Below, piece after piece: positions 1 to 8,752 of a stretch of 64,000 nt of DNA (position 1 is its first letter; each line of letters starts with the position of its first letter). This stretch comes from Zhenhengia yiwuensis (lineage in GTDB: Bacteria > Bacillota > Clostridia > Lachnospirales > Cellulosilyticaceae), in contig NZ_JACRSY010000006.1 of assembly GCF_014384995.1 (NCBI RefSeq), positions 1 through 64,000 on the forward strand, written 5' to 3'. Below the pieces are notes generated by a model. That model worked only from the letters and a program-made list of their open reading frames with translations, ran no database searches and had not been told where the DNA came from. The position numbers and the translations under genes were made by a program.

Positions 1-76
1 TTTCACCTGCACAATTTGAAGAATTAAATTCATAAAATCAACTTAACTTTGTGTCTACTTTTTATTGACAACTCCA
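1..76 (+). mobile_element. Possible 3' end of an IS3-family insertion sequence
   Basis: The window opens inside a reading frame that ends SPAQFEELNS and a TAA at 33-35, which resembles the C-terminal end of IS3-family (IS150-like) transposases. It is followed by a candidate right terminal inverted repeat at 51-76, ending in CTCCA; the reverse complement begins TGGAGTTGTC, matching the TG...CA ends usual for this family. Only ten codons are visible and the left end lies outside the window, so this is a weak call. It could also be the tail of an unrelated gene. Confidence 0.33.
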
Positions 77-148
77 CAGTTTTATTATTTAAACTGTCTA
101 CCTTAAGGGGAGCATATCAATGCGTATAAAGTGATAACCTCTTTCCTA

Positions 149-1492
149 TTAGAATAATAAATGTCCTATAAGTGCAATTACAGGAAGTGTGATAACTGTT
201 CTTTGTAAGAAGATAATAAAGAGTTCTTTTAAATTTACTGGAATTTTAGAGCTAAGTAAAAGTGCTCCTACTTCTGATAAGTAGATAAGCTGTGATACAG
301 ATGCACAAGCTACTACAAAACGTGTCATATCCGATTCTACCCCTGAAATAAGGATAGATGGAAGAAGCATGTCTGCAAAACCAGCAAGAAGTGTACTAGA
401 TGCTGTTAATGCTTCAGGTATACCAAGAACTGCAAGTAAAGGATAGAATGGTAAACCTAATATTTTAAACACTGGTGTATATTCAGCAATGATAAGAGCA
501 ATTGTTCCTACACCCATTACGACAGGAATAACTGCAAACCACATATCTATAACATTTTTGAAACCATCTACTAGAATACATTGTTTAATGCTTTGGTGCT
601 TAGCTTTATCAAGTGCTTTCTCAAAACCGTATGTGAAAGAAGTGTATCCTTTTGGTAAGCTTTCAGTGTATTTTGGAGCAGAACCATCAATAAGTAAATC
701 TTTTTTCTTAGCTAAAGGTCCGAATTTAGGTACTAAAATTGCTGCTATAATACTTGCAAGTGTTACTGTTAAGTAAAATGGAATAAACATATGGCTAAGG
801 CCTACTGTTTCAGCAATAATAAGTGTGAAAGTAATTGAAACAAGTGAGAAAGTAGTTCCGATTACACAAGCTTCTCTTTCTGTATAGAAACCGTCTTCAT
901 ATTGTTTACTTGTAAGAAGTACACCAATTGTACCATCACCAAGCCAAGAAGCAATACAGTCAATTGCAGAACGACCTGGAAGTTTAAATACAGGACGCAT
1001 AACTTTTACAAGTAATGCACCTGCGAACTCAAGAAGTCCGAAGTTTAATAATAAAGGAAGTAAAAGTGCTGCAAAGAAGAAAATAGTAAAGAGTACAGGA
1101 AGAAGATCCGCTAAGATAAGACCACCTGTAGCTCCGCCATAGATAAATTCTGGGCCGATTTCAAATACAGCACATGTAAGGAATATAACGCTTAATAAAC
1201 GGATAACAAACCATACAGGTGTTACATTGAAAAGTGTATTTAAAAACTCATTTTCTAGAATGCATTTAGGTTTTACTACTTTAGCAATGATACTTCCCAT
1301 AGCTGTAATTGCAGTAATGACTAATAAAATATAAGGAAGAAAATCACTAAGGATACCTTGAAGTCCTTTTGATAAAATAGCCACTGGAATAGTAATGCCA
1401 CTTTCTGTAGTAATTGGTATCATAAATAAAAATATCCCGATTAGCGATGGGACAATAAATTTAATCATAGATGTGAATGAATATTTCTTCAT
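149..1492 (-). CDS. YjiH family membrane protein (nucleoside-recognition/Gate domain)
   Basis: This is an integral membrane protein of 447 aa with about ten hydrophobic segments, beginning with one at roughly residues 10-30. Two Gate-like blocks are visible. One lies around residues 175-215 and contains SWLGDGTIGVLLTSKQYEDG; the other lies around 310-370 and contains the VMGVGTIALIIAEYTP stretch. This layout is that of the YjiH/nucleoside-recognition-domain family, whose transported substrate is not established. The ATG is preceded on its strand by AGAAGGGA at good spacing. It stands alone, divergent from tcdA, with about 220 bp between them. No riboswitch or clear operator is visible. The family call is firm; the function is unknown. 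Confidence 0.85.
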   Translation of the reverse strand: MKKYSFTSMIKFIVPSLIGIFLFMIPITTESGITIPVAILSKGLQGILSDFLPYILLVITAITAMGSIIAKVVKPKCILENEFLNTLFNVTPVWFVIRLLSVIFLTCAVFEIGPEFIYGGATGGLILADLLPVLFTIFFFAALLLPLLLNFGLLEFAGALLVKVMRPVFKLPGRSAIDCIASWLGDGTIGVLLTSKQYEDGFYTEREACVIGTTFSLVSITFTLIIAETVGLSHMFIPFYLTVTLASIIAAILVPKFGPLAKKKDLLIDGSAPKYTESLPKGYTSFTYGFEKALDKAKHQSIKQCILVDGFKNVIDMWFAVIPVVMGVGTIALIIAEYTPVFKILGLPFYPLLAVLGIPEALTASSTLLAGFADMLLPSILISGVESDMTRFVVACASVSQLIYLSEVGALLLSSKIPVNLKELFIIFLQRTVITLPVIALIGHLLF

Positions 1493-1712
1493 TTTTATGT
1501 TCCCTTCTTGTAATGATATTTCGTTCTATCAAATCTTGTAACAGTATAATTTATAAGTTATAAAAATGCAATGATTAATTTACATAAATATGTATAAAAA
1601 TTAAAATCTGAAATATACTAAAGACCTAGTAGAGTAGAGAAGTTCTTGTTATAATAAAGAAGAATATTTATTAAATAAGTATTTAGTGAAGATATAAAAG
1701 GAGATTCCACAT

Positions 1713-2444
1713 ATGTTACATGCTTTTCAAAGAACAGAGATGCTCTTAGGTTCAGAAGCACTGGAAACACTTAAAAATAGTACAGTAGCTATCTTTGGGG
1801 TAGGTGGTGTAGGTTCTTATACAGCAGAAGCTTTAGCAAGAACAGGTGTAGGCCATCTAGTGCTTATAGATAGCGATACTGTTTGTGTAAGTAATATTAA
1901 TAGACAAGTTCATGCTACTACCGAGACGGTAGGTAGACCAAAAGTTGAAGTAATGAAAGAGCGTATTGCGCTTATTAATCCAGATGCTAAGGTAACAACT
2001 TATCAAATGCTTTATAATGCAGAAACTGCAGAAAGTATGCTTAGCGAAGAATATGACTATGTAGTAGATGCTATTGATATGGTAACTTCTAAGATTGACC
2101 TTGTAGTAAGATGTAAGGAGAAAAACATACCTATTATAAGTGCTATGGGAGCAGCAAATAAAATGGATCCTACACGTTTAGAGGTAAGTGACATTTATAA
2201 GACAAGTGTGTGCCCACTTGCAAAAGTTATGCGCCAAGAGCTTAAAAAAAGACGCGTAAAAAAACTTAAAGTAGTTTATTCAAAAGAGACTCCTCTTAAA
2301 CCATCACAACCAGAACCAGGTGAAATCCCAGCTTCAGGTTGGACAAGAAGACAAATTCCAGCTTCAGTAGCTTTTGTACCTTCTGTATCAGGTCTTATTA
2401 TTGCTGGGGAAATAGTAAAAGAATTAATAGGATATAAAGCTTAA
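1713..2444 (+). CDS. tcdA: tRNA threonylcarbamoyladenosine dehydratase
   Basis: This is an E1-like (ThiF/MoeB superfamily) ATP-dependent enzyme that cyclises t6A37 of ANN-decoding tRNAs to ct6A. At 243 aa it matches TcdA length. The nucleotide-binding glycine motif GVGGVGSYTAEALARTG is at residues 29-45. It is followed by the acidic DSDTV, SNINRQ (the arginine finger region) and DAIDMVTSK. The later KTSVCPLAKVMR and GWTRRQIPASVAFVP blocks are characteristic of TcdA rather than MoeB. No rhodanese or ubiquitin-like partner is nearby. The ATG follows AAAGGAGATT at suitable spacing. The gene is monocistronic and closed by a strong terminator at 2444-2472. Confidence 0.93.
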   Translation: MLHAFQRTEMLLGSEALETLKNSTVAIFGVGGVGSYTAEALARTGVGHLVLIDSDTVCVSNINRQVHATTETVGRPKVEVMKERIALINPDAKVTTYQMLYNAETAESMLSEEYDYVVDAIDMVTSKIDLVVRCKEKNIPIISAMGAANKMDPTRLEVSDIYKTSVCPLAKVMRQELKKRRVKKLKVVYSKETPLKPSQPEPGEIPASGWTRRQIPASVAFVPSVSGLIIAGEIVKELIGYKA

Positions 2445-2472
2445 AAAAACACCCTTTTAGGGTGTTTTTTTA
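2444..2472 (+). terminator. Rho-independent terminator of tcdA
   Basis: The stem AAAAAACACCC / GGGTGTTTTTT has a 4-nt TTTA loop and begins directly at the tcdA stop codon. A run of seven Ts follows, so this is a textbook intrinsic terminator. Confidence 0.92.
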
Positions 2473-2536
2473 GTGGATTGGGTGTATATTTTTTTTATAT
2501 AGGCTATTTTAATAAAAGGTTAGAGGAGAGGATAAG

Positions 2537-2842
2537 ATGGTTAAACATATTGTAATGTGGAAAGTAGCAGAGCACCCGGTACATGGGAGTAAGGAAGAAG
2601 TCATGGCAAAGATTAAAGCTGGACTTGAAGGGCTTAAAGGGCAAATAGAAGGGCTTGTAGAAATAGAAGTGGGGATGAACTTTAATCCTGCAGAAACTGC
2701 TTATGATGTAGTACTTTATTCTGTATTAGAAAGCAAAGAAGCACTTGCTTTCTATCAAGCCCATCCAAAGCATTTAGAGGTAGCTAATAATCTTGTAAGA
2801 CAGGTGGCTACATCAAGGGTTGTTGTAGACTACGAACAATAA
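2537..2842 (+). CDS. Dabb (stress-responsive A/B barrel) family protein
   Basis: This small cytoplasmic protein of 101 aa starts MVKHIVMWKV and contains YDVVLYSVLESKEALAFYQAHPKH followed by V...VRQ near the end. That pattern is diagnostic of the dimeric alpha-beta barrel (Dabb, PF07876) family. Members are of poorly defined function, and some act as small ligand-binding or cyclase-like proteins. The start is preceded by TTAGAGGAGAGGATAAG. The gene is probably its own transcript, between the tcdA terminator and a 184-bp gap before the VOC gene. Confidence 0.85.
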   Translation: MVKHIVMWKVAEHPVHGSKEEVMAKIKAGLEGLKGQIEGLVEIEVGMNFNPAETAYDVVLYSVLESKEALAFYQAHPKHLEVANNLVRQVATSRVVVDYEQ

Positions 2843-3026
2843 GAGAGGTTACATAGGATTCCATTAGGCAAACTTTGAGGTGGACTTTACGCCATGTATT
2901 GTATAAAAGGAATGGATTAAGACAATCTCATAAAGAGTGGTTAAGAAAGTTTGAAATCGAACATATGTTTGAATTTGCTCAAACGCCATGTTATAGTAAA
3001 AGAAACAGACAACAAAGGAGAACATC

Positions 3027-3407
3027 ATGATTAATCAAATTGGTAAAATTACACTTTATGTGAATGATCAAGAAGAAGCAAAGAAGTTCTGGACAGAGAA
3101 AATGGAATTTGTAGTAAAGTTTGAGGCACAGATGGGGCCAAATATGACATGGCTTGAAGTAGGTCCAAGAGAAGAAGCTTTTACTACTTTTGTGTTATAT
3201 AATAAGGCCTTAATGCAAATGCAGAAACCAGATATGGCTTTAACACATCCTAGCATTCTTTTAAGCACAAAAGATATTGAAGTGGCACATATGAAGATGA
3301 AAGCAAATGGTGTGGAAGTGCAAGATATTATGATTATGCCATATGGCAAAATGTTTAGTTTTAAAGATCAAGACGGTAATGATTACTTATTACGTGAAGA
3401 TAAATAA
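3027..3407 (+). CDS. VOC family protein (glyoxalase/bleomycin-resistance fold)
   Basis: A 126-aa protein with the two-module VOC metalloenzyme fold. The first beta-alpha-beta unit is IGKITLYVNDQEEAKKFW at residues 4-21, and the second ends with the typical PYGKMFSFKDQDGNDYLLRE. The GNDYLL region usually supplies a metal-binding Glu. Substrate cannot be inferred, because VOC proteins include lactoylglutathione lyase-like, dioxygenase and antibiotic-binding members. The start ATG follows AAAGGAGAACATC. A long hairpin terminator begins just after the stop. Confidence 0.85.
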   Translation: MINQIGKITLYVNDQEEAKKFWTEKMEFVVKFEAQMGPNMTWLEVGPREEAFTTFVLYNKALMQMQKPDMALTHPSILLSTKDIEVAHMKMKANGVEVQDIMIMPYGKMFSFKDQDGNDYLLREDK

Positions 3408-3417
3408 AAGCAAAGAT

Positions 3418-3464
3418 AAAAAAGCCTTTAAGTACGTTATTAAAGTACTTAAAGGCTTTTTTTA
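3418..3464. terminator. Bidirectional terminator between the VOC gene and the DUF1622 remnant/ROK gene
   Basis: A perfect 16-bp stem (AAAAGCCTTTAAGTAC at 3420-3435 and its complement at 3445-3460) has T-runs on both strands. It serves the VOC gene on + and the ROK-side transcript on -. Confidence 0.88.
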
Positions 3465-3570
3465 TGTAATGATCTTTAACGATAAGGGTCTTAAGGGAGT
3501 GATAAAATCCTTTAAAAGGTCCTATCATAACTATAATAATTCCTATAATCTCTAAAAGATGAAAATGAGA
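3462..3570 (-). pseudogene. Remnant of a DUF1622-family membrane protein
   Basis: Immediately downstream of the ROK gene on the minus strand, a frame reads HLLEIIGIIIVMIGPFKGFY followed by HSLKTLI. This aligns closely to the N-terminal third of the intact DUF1622 protein encoded at 9494-9820 (HLLETMGIIVLAVGAFDGFY, then CYLKGLL). The similarity stops at the terminator near 3460. The remaining two thirds of the family, including the conserved LAAEIL and ILLRALMTL blocks, are missing. No plausible start codon with a Shine-Dalgarno site is evident. I interpret it as a truncated, non-functional paralogue. Confidence 0.6.
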
Positions 3571-3571
3571 A

Positions 3572-4486
3572 CTATTCAAAGAGCCTTGTAACACCTACTA
3601 AAGTACTTAAAGAAGAATCTAGGCTTAATGTAACAGTAAGATCGGGTGCTACTTTCTGTAATTGGTTTAAGAAGCTCTCTTTAAAAAGAGGGAAACTTTT
3701 AGCAATTTGTCCGCCCAGGACTAGGGTGTTTGGTTGAAAGGTTTGTAAGAAACATGTAATAGCCTGAGCAAAGCGGGCACCAAAGATATGGAAAGTTTTA
3801 AGAGAAGATTCACAACCTTCTAAGGCTAAATCATAGATGGATTTAACATCATTTACAAGGACATGATGGAGGCTTTCATGTAGTTTAAGAATACCTCTAG
3901 CAGAAATATAATCATCAATAATACTATCAAGAAAAGGAGTATCATAAACCCAGCCATTAAGTGGGACATTAGGATGATTTGTAATAAGCTTGCCATCTTC
4001 TAAGAAGGCTGAGCCAAGTCCTGTACCGATGCAAAGACAAAGAACCTTACCTTGCATAAGGGCTTGGTTTAATACAGTTTCTCCTAAAGCATACAAGCTA
4101 GCATCATTTTCAAATTTAATTTTACAGTTAGGACTTGCAACCTCATTAAAAAGTTTATTTTCTCTAAGTCGTAATAAGATTTCTTTCCCCAGAAAGATGC
4201 CGTACAAACTATCGTATTTATTAATATTTTGCATGAGAGGGATACCTTTTTCATAATCAAAAGGACCAGGGAAAGCCATACCAATACCTATAACATGTAT
4301 AGGATAAGGTGCCTCTTTAATTTTATCTAAAATAATATGAGTAAAATGATTTAATAAGGTTTCCTTATCTTCTTTTGCAAGAGAAGGGTAGTGGGTAATA
4401 CCTGGTGTAAGGAGTGTACCATTAGGTGTAATAACACTTGTTTTAATAGAAGTTCCACCTACATCTAAGGCGATAAATGTATTCAT
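3572..4486 (-). CDS. ROK family sugar kinase
   Basis: A 304-aa ROK-superfamily protein, probably an ATP-dependent hexose kinase. The N-terminal phosphate-binding motif ALDVGGTSIKTSVI is at residues 7-20. The catalytic-base motif FENDASLYALGE lies near residue 125, and GIGTGLGSA-type adenosine-loop residues (CIGTGLGSAF) follow. The CxCGxxGCxE zinc motif typical of many ROK glucokinases is absent. No N-terminal winged helix is present, so it is a kinase rather than a NagC-type repressor. It is divergent from the GH38 operon with a shared palindromic operator between, suggesting that it phosphorylates a sugar released by that operon (mannose or a manno-derivative). That substrate is inference. 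Confidence 0.85.
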   Translation of the reverse strand: MNTFIALDVGGTSIKTSVITPNGTLLTPGITHYPSLAKEDKETLLNHFTHIILDKIKEAPYPIHVIGIGMAFPGPFDYEKGIPLMQNINKYDSLYGIFLGKEILLRLRENKLFNEVASPNCKIKFENDASLYALGETVLNQALMQGKVLCLCIGTGLGSAFLEDGKLITNHPNVPLNGWVYDTPFLDSIIDDYISARGILKLHESLHHVLVNDVKSIYDLALEGCESSLKTFHIFGARFAQAITCFLQTFQPNTLVLGGQIAKSFPLFKESFLNQLQKVAPDLTVTLSLDSSLSTLVGVTRLFE

Positions 4487-4530
4487 AAAGTAATCCTTTC
4501 TAAAATATATTATAATATGACATTAAACAT

Positions 4531-4570
4531 TATAACATATTGAAATATGTTATAACATATGATAACATCA
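4531..4570. promoter_or_regulatory. Palindromic operator between the ROK kinase and GH38 operon
   Basis: The half-site TATAACATAT (4531-4540) is followed by TGAA and its perfect inverse ATATGTTATA (4545-4554). Further ATAACAT copies occur at 4552 and 4562. A minus-strand TATAAT lies at 4509-4514, ahead of the ROK gene. The site sits in the 127-bp divergent promoter region. The GntR/UTRA regulator at 8753 is the obvious candidate binder, but that assignment is inference. Confidence 0.55.
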
Positions 4571-4613
4571 AAATAGATTTAAAAATTCCCATGAGGTTAT
4601 TAGGAGGGCTATT

Positions 4614-6983
4614 ATGCTTGATCGTAAATGGCAGATTTATGTTATTCATCATTCTCATACAGACATAGGTTATACAGATTTACAAGAAAAAATTATGTAC
4701 AACCACATAGATTATATCCGTTCAGCAGTTAAAATGACTGAAGAAGTTCCAGAATTTAGATGGAATTGTGAAACATACTATTGCGTAGAAAAATTCCTTG
4801 AAGAAGTAGATGAAGAAGAAAGAAAAGCGTTTATAGAACGTATCAAGGCAAATGGTATTGGTTTATCAGCAACTTATTTAAACTTTACAGATTTAGTAGA
4901 TAAAGCAGTATTGACAAAACGTACAAAAGAGATGGTAGATTACTTTAAGCAATATGAGCTGCCTGTTAAAGTTGCTATGAATGCAGATATTAATGGGATT
5001 TCACTTGGAGCATTAGATGCACTTTTAGATAATGATATTGAGTTCTTGTACATGAATATTCACTGTCACCATGGAATGTACCCGCTTTATCAAAATCAAA
5101 AACCTTATTATTGGAAAAATAAAGCAGGTAAAAAATTACTTGTATGGAGTGGTGAGCATTATAACTTAGGGAATGCTTTAGGACTTGTACCGAATAAGCA
5201 TGCTAACTTTATGACACAGAATTATTTTGCGGGAGCAAAACCAAAGACGCCAGTAGAGAGCTTAAAAGATAATCTTTATGCTTATCTTAAAGAATGTGCA
5301 GATAATGATTATCCATATGATTTCATTCCTACAAGTGTATCAGGGGTATTTAGTGATAATGCACCACCAAACATGGATATTCTCACTATGATCCAAGAAT
5401 TTAATAAGGCTTATGGTGATGAAGTTGAAATCAGAATGGTAACAGTAGCAGAGCTTTATGAGGCTATTAGGGATAGATTAGGTGAGATTCCAACTTACGA
5501 AGGTGATTTAACAGATTGGTGGGCACACGGCGTAGGGAGTACACCATATCCTGTTAAACATTATAAAGACGCACAACGTATGTACCACTTATGTGAAAGG
5601 CTAGACCCTGAACATAAAGTAATGAAAGAACAGTTTGTAAGAGATGCAGAAGATAACTTACTGGTTTATTCAGAGCATACATGGGGGCATTCTTCAACTA
5701 TTACAAATCCTTATGATACGATGGTACAAAACCTTGATATTCGTAAAAATAGTTATGCTTCTAAGGCACATGAAGCGGCTGCTAAGAATCTTAACCGTAT
5801 CTTACACAGTAGAGGAGATAAGTTAAGATACTATGATAGAGATGGTAAAATTAAAGCGATTAATACATCGGACCGAGTAGGTAAAAAAGTAGTAGAATTC
5901 TATATTGAAGTATGGGGATATGATGATGTAGAAGTTGTAGAGGTGGCAACAGGTAAGGTAATGAATACCCAAATTTCAAGCCATCCAAGAGGGGTACTGA
6001 TTAGCTTTATTGACGACTTCAATGCTTTTGAAGAAAAAGTTTATACGTTTAAAGAGGTACCTAAAGTAGCTTCAAAAAATAATTCACGTGTAGCTTACAT
6101 GGGCTCTGAAAGAGTTAAAGATATCATTAATAGCTATGATCCAGTAACTTATACACTTCCATATCAAATTGAAAGTGATTATTTTAGAATTCGTTATGAA
6201 ATGGGTAAAGGGGTTACTTCCTTCTATAATAAAGTAGAAGAAAGAGAGATGCTTAAAGAAGGAGATGCGAAATTCTTCACACCAATCTATGAAAATACAG
6301 AAATTCGTACAGATATCTATGAAGAAAGACGTCTCCTAGGTAGAAATATTAGAGGACTTCATGCTAAGAAATATATAGGAGAATTAACAGAAGTTAAACT
6401 TATCGATAACGGTAAAGTTTTCAAAACTATAGAGCTTATTTATAAATTAGAAGGTACCTATTTCAGTTCTGTAGTGATTAGAATGTACAATGAACTGCCA
6501 AAGATTGAGTTCAAGTATAAAATTGCAAAAACACTTTCAGAAGACATTGAAAATATCTTACTTCCTCTAACATTAGATCTACCTGGCAGAACACTTTATA
6601 TGGATAAGAGTGATGTTACCTTTAAACCAGGAGTAGACCAGCTTCCAGGAACTTGTATGGAATACTACCTTATCGACAATGGCCTAGTCTATGAAACAGA
6701 AAAGAGCAGTATTTTAATCCAAACAAAAGATGCCCCAATGGTTTATATGGGAGAACTTAAACATCATCCGATTTTACTATGCGACAATAAAGAAGAAAAC
6801 AACCAACGTGATGTATACTCTTGGATTATGAATAATATCTGGGAAACAAACTTCAAAATGGATTTATCAGGTATTACAGAATTCTGCTACAGCTTAAATA
6901 TGATAGAAACAGAAAAAGTAGAAGGTAGCTTTAAAGCTATGAAGGATGAAGACTACGGTGTTGTTACATTTATGATCGATTAG
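4614..6983 (+). CDS. Glycoside hydrolase family 38 alpha-mannosidase
   Basis: A 789-aa GH38-type retaining, metal-dependent alpha-mannosidase. The N-terminal catalytic motif HHSHTDIGYTD (residues 12-22) supplies His15 and Asp17 as likely zinc ligands. AMNADINGIS carries the probable nucleophile Asp125. SEHTWGHSST near residue 355 contributes another zinc His. The helical middle domain and C-terminal beta domains follow, ending FMID. There is no signal peptide, so it should act in the cytoplasm on imported manno-oligosaccharides. The ATG follows TTAGGAGGGCTATT. It is first in an operon with the isomerase (14-bp gap) and the GntR regulator. The exact linkage preference cannot be read from sequence. 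Confidence 0.88.
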   Translation: MLDRKWQIYVIHHSHTDIGYTDLQEKIMYNHIDYIRSAVKMTEEVPEFRWNCETYYCVEKFLEEVDEEERKAFIERIKANGIGLSATYLNFTDLVDKAVLTKRTKEMVDYFKQYELPVKVAMNADINGISLGALDALLDNDIEFLYMNIHCHHGMYPLYQNQKPYYWKNKAGKKLLVWSGEHYNLGNALGLVPNKHANFMTQNYFAGAKPKTPVESLKDNLYAYLKECADNDYPYDFIPTSVSGVFSDNAPPNMDILTMIQEFNKAYGDEVEIRMVTVAELYEAIRDRLGEIPTYEGDLTDWWAHGVGSTPYPVKHYKDAQRMYHLCERLDPEHKVMKEQFVRDAEDNLLVYSEHTWGHSSTITNPYDTMVQNLDIRKNSYASKAHEAAAKNLNRILHSRGDKLRYYDRDGKIKAINTSDRVGKKVVEFYIEVWGYDDVEVVEVATGKVMNTQISSHPRGVLISFIDDFNAFEEKVYTFKEVPKVASKNNSRVAYMGSERVKDIINSYDPVTYTLPYQIESDYFRIRYEMGKGVTSFYNKVEEREMLKEGDAKFFTPIYENTEIRTDIYEERRLLGRNIRGLHAKKYIGELTEVKLIDNGKVFKTIELIYKLEGTYFSSVVIRMYNELPKIEFKYKIAKTLSEDIENILLPLTLDLPGRTLYMDKSDVTFKPGVDQLPGTCMEYYLIDNGLVYETEKSSILIQTKDAPMVYMGELKHHPILLCDNKEENNQRDVYSWIMNNIWETNFKMDLSGITEFCYSLNMIETEKVEGSFKAMKDEDYGVVTFMID

Positions 6984-6997
6984 AAAGAGGTAAGAAG

Positions 6998-8728
6998 ATG
7001 GCAAAATATGATAAATATCCAGAAGTTAAAGTAAAAGGTTATGACCACTGTGCTTGGCAAGGTTATGATCAGATTACTAAGGTATTAGAAGAAAGATTAA
7101 ATTCAAATAGTAAAAATGTAGTGGTAGTAGATTGCTACCCAGGCGTAGATGTTAAAGAGGTAGTAGAAGGGCTAAGTACACTTAATTTTGATAAAGTGAT
7201 TTATTCAGATGAATGTGCACTTAAAGGGGAAGCTTTAACAGCAGCCATTGATGCATATCTTACAGAAGATCGTGTATTTGGTGTTCTTACAACAAAGAAT
7301 TTTCAAGATGTTTTTAGAGAGGATAAGATAGGGGAAGCTAAAGGTCAGATTGAAGGAGCTAAGGGGAATGTACTTGTATGTGGAACAGGTGCAGGACTGA
7401 TTACAACAGGAGATGTTTATATCTTTGCAGACCTTGCCAGATGGGAGATTCAGCTTCGTTACCGTAAAGGTATGTCTAACTGGAATGTAGAAAATAGTGA
7501 CGCACCTATTTTAACCAAGTACAAAAGAGGTTTCTTTGTAGAGTGGCGCATGGCAGATAGACACAAAGTTGCTCATTACAAGAACTTTGATTATGTACTT
7601 GATACAAATGTAGCAAATGAACCTAAACTTGTAAGCGGTGAAGCCTTCTTTGCAGGTCTTAATGAAACGGCACATAGACCATTTAGAGTTGTCCCATATT
7701 TCGATGCAGGGGTATGGGGTGGTCAATGGATGAAGGAAGTATGTGACCTAGACAGAGAAGCTGAAAACTTTGCGTGGAGCTTTGATGGGGTGCCAGAAGA
7801 GAATAGTTTATATCTTCGATATGGTGATGTAAGACTTGAAGTACCTTCTACTAATGTTGTGTTCTATAGACCACAAGCTTTATTAGGAACTAAAGTTCAT
7901 GCAAGATTTGGTACAGAGTTCCCGATTCGTTTTGACTTCCTAGATACAATGGGAGGCCAAAATTTATCTTTACAAGTGCATCCTCTTACAGAGTATATCC
8001 AGCAAACCTTTGGTATGCACTATACCCAAGATGAGAGTTATTACATACTAGATTGTAAAGAAGAAGCGAAAGTTTATCTAGGTGTTAAAGAAGGTATTAA
8101 GCCAGAAGAGATGATAGAAGACTTAAAATCAGCTCAAAGGGGTGAAATGAGCTTTGATGCTGAGAAGTATATTAATACTTTTGATGTGAAAAAGCATGAC
8201 CATTTCCTTATTCCAGCAGGAACTATTCACTGTTCTGGTAAAGATACGATGGTACTTGAAATTAGTGCAACACCTTATATCTTTACCTTTAAGCTTTGGG
8301 ACTGGGATAGACTTGGTCTAGATGGTTTGCCACGCCCAATCCATATTGAGCATGGTGAAAAAGTAATCGACTGGACACGTACAACTGCTTGGGTAGAAAG
8401 AGAACTTGTAAATCCAGTGGAGCAAGTAGCAGAAGGTGAAGGCTATATAGAAGAACGTACAGGCCTACACGAGCGTGAATTTATTGAAACACGTAGACAT
8501 TGGTTTACAGAAACTGTACACCACACTACACAAGGCAGTGTAAATGTGTTAAATTTAGTAGAAGGTGAAGAAGCTGTTGTAGAGAGTCCTACAGGTGAGT
8601 TTGAACCGTTTGTTGTACATTATGCAGAAACATTTATCATTCCTGAAAGTGTTAAAGCTTATACTATTAGACCACATGGACCATCTGTTGGGAAAAAACT
8701 TGCTACAATCAAAGCTTATGTAAGATAA
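6998..8728 (+). CDS. manA: Class I mannose-6-phosphate isomerase with long N-terminal extension
   Basis: The C-terminal part, from about residue 215 on, is a cupin-type class I phosphomannose isomerase converting mannose-6-P to fructose-6-P. Zinc ligands are visible in LSLQVHPL (Gln326/His328), DESYYIL (Glu) and PAGTIHCSGK (His). The family is usually 300-400 aa; this protein has 576. The first ~200 residues form a separate domain (VVVVDCYPG near residue 41, GDVYIFADLARWEIQLR and KYKRGFFVEWRMADRHK near 145-190). It has the look of a kinase-like fold without a Walker A motif. The gene follows the GH38 gene with its own AAGAGGTAAGA Shine-Dalgarno. The core call is firm; the extension's role is unknown. 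Confidence 0.85.
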   Translation: MAKYDKYPEVKVKGYDHCAWQGYDQITKVLEERLNSNSKNVVVVDCYPGVDVKEVVEGLSTLNFDKVIYSDECALKGEALTAAIDAYLTEDRVFGVLTTKNFQDVFREDKIGEAKGQIEGAKGNVLVCGTGAGLITTGDVYIFADLARWEIQLRYRKGMSNWNVENSDAPILTKYKRGFFVEWRMADRHKVAHYKNFDYVLDTNVANEPKLVSGEAFFAGLNETAHRPFRVVPYFDAGVWGGQWMKEVCDLDREAENFAWSFDGVPEENSLYLRYGDVRLEVPSTNVVFYRPQALLGTKVHARFGTEFPIRFDFLDTMGGQNLSLQVHPLTEYIQQTFGMHYTQDESYYILDCKEEAKVYLGVKEGIKPEEMIEDLKSAQRGEMSFDAEKYINTFDVKKHDHFLIPAGTIHCSGKDTMVLEISATPYIFTFKLWDWDRLGLDGLPRPIHIEHGEKVIDWTRTTAWVERELVNPVEQVAEGEGYIEERTGLHEREFIETRRHWFTETVHHTTQGSVNVLNLVEGEEAVVESPTGEFEPFVVHYAETFIIPESVKAYTIRPHGPSVGKKLATIKAYVR

Positions 8729-8752
8729 GAAGGTAAAAGTAGGAGGACTTAT

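Noticed and set aside
2857..3029. Open frame of about 57 codons between the Dabb and VOC genes (TLRWTLRHVLYKRNGLR... composition).
   Set aside because: It has no ATG near its beginning, no ribosome-binding site, and ends inside the VOC start. It looks protein-like but cannot be supported as a gene.
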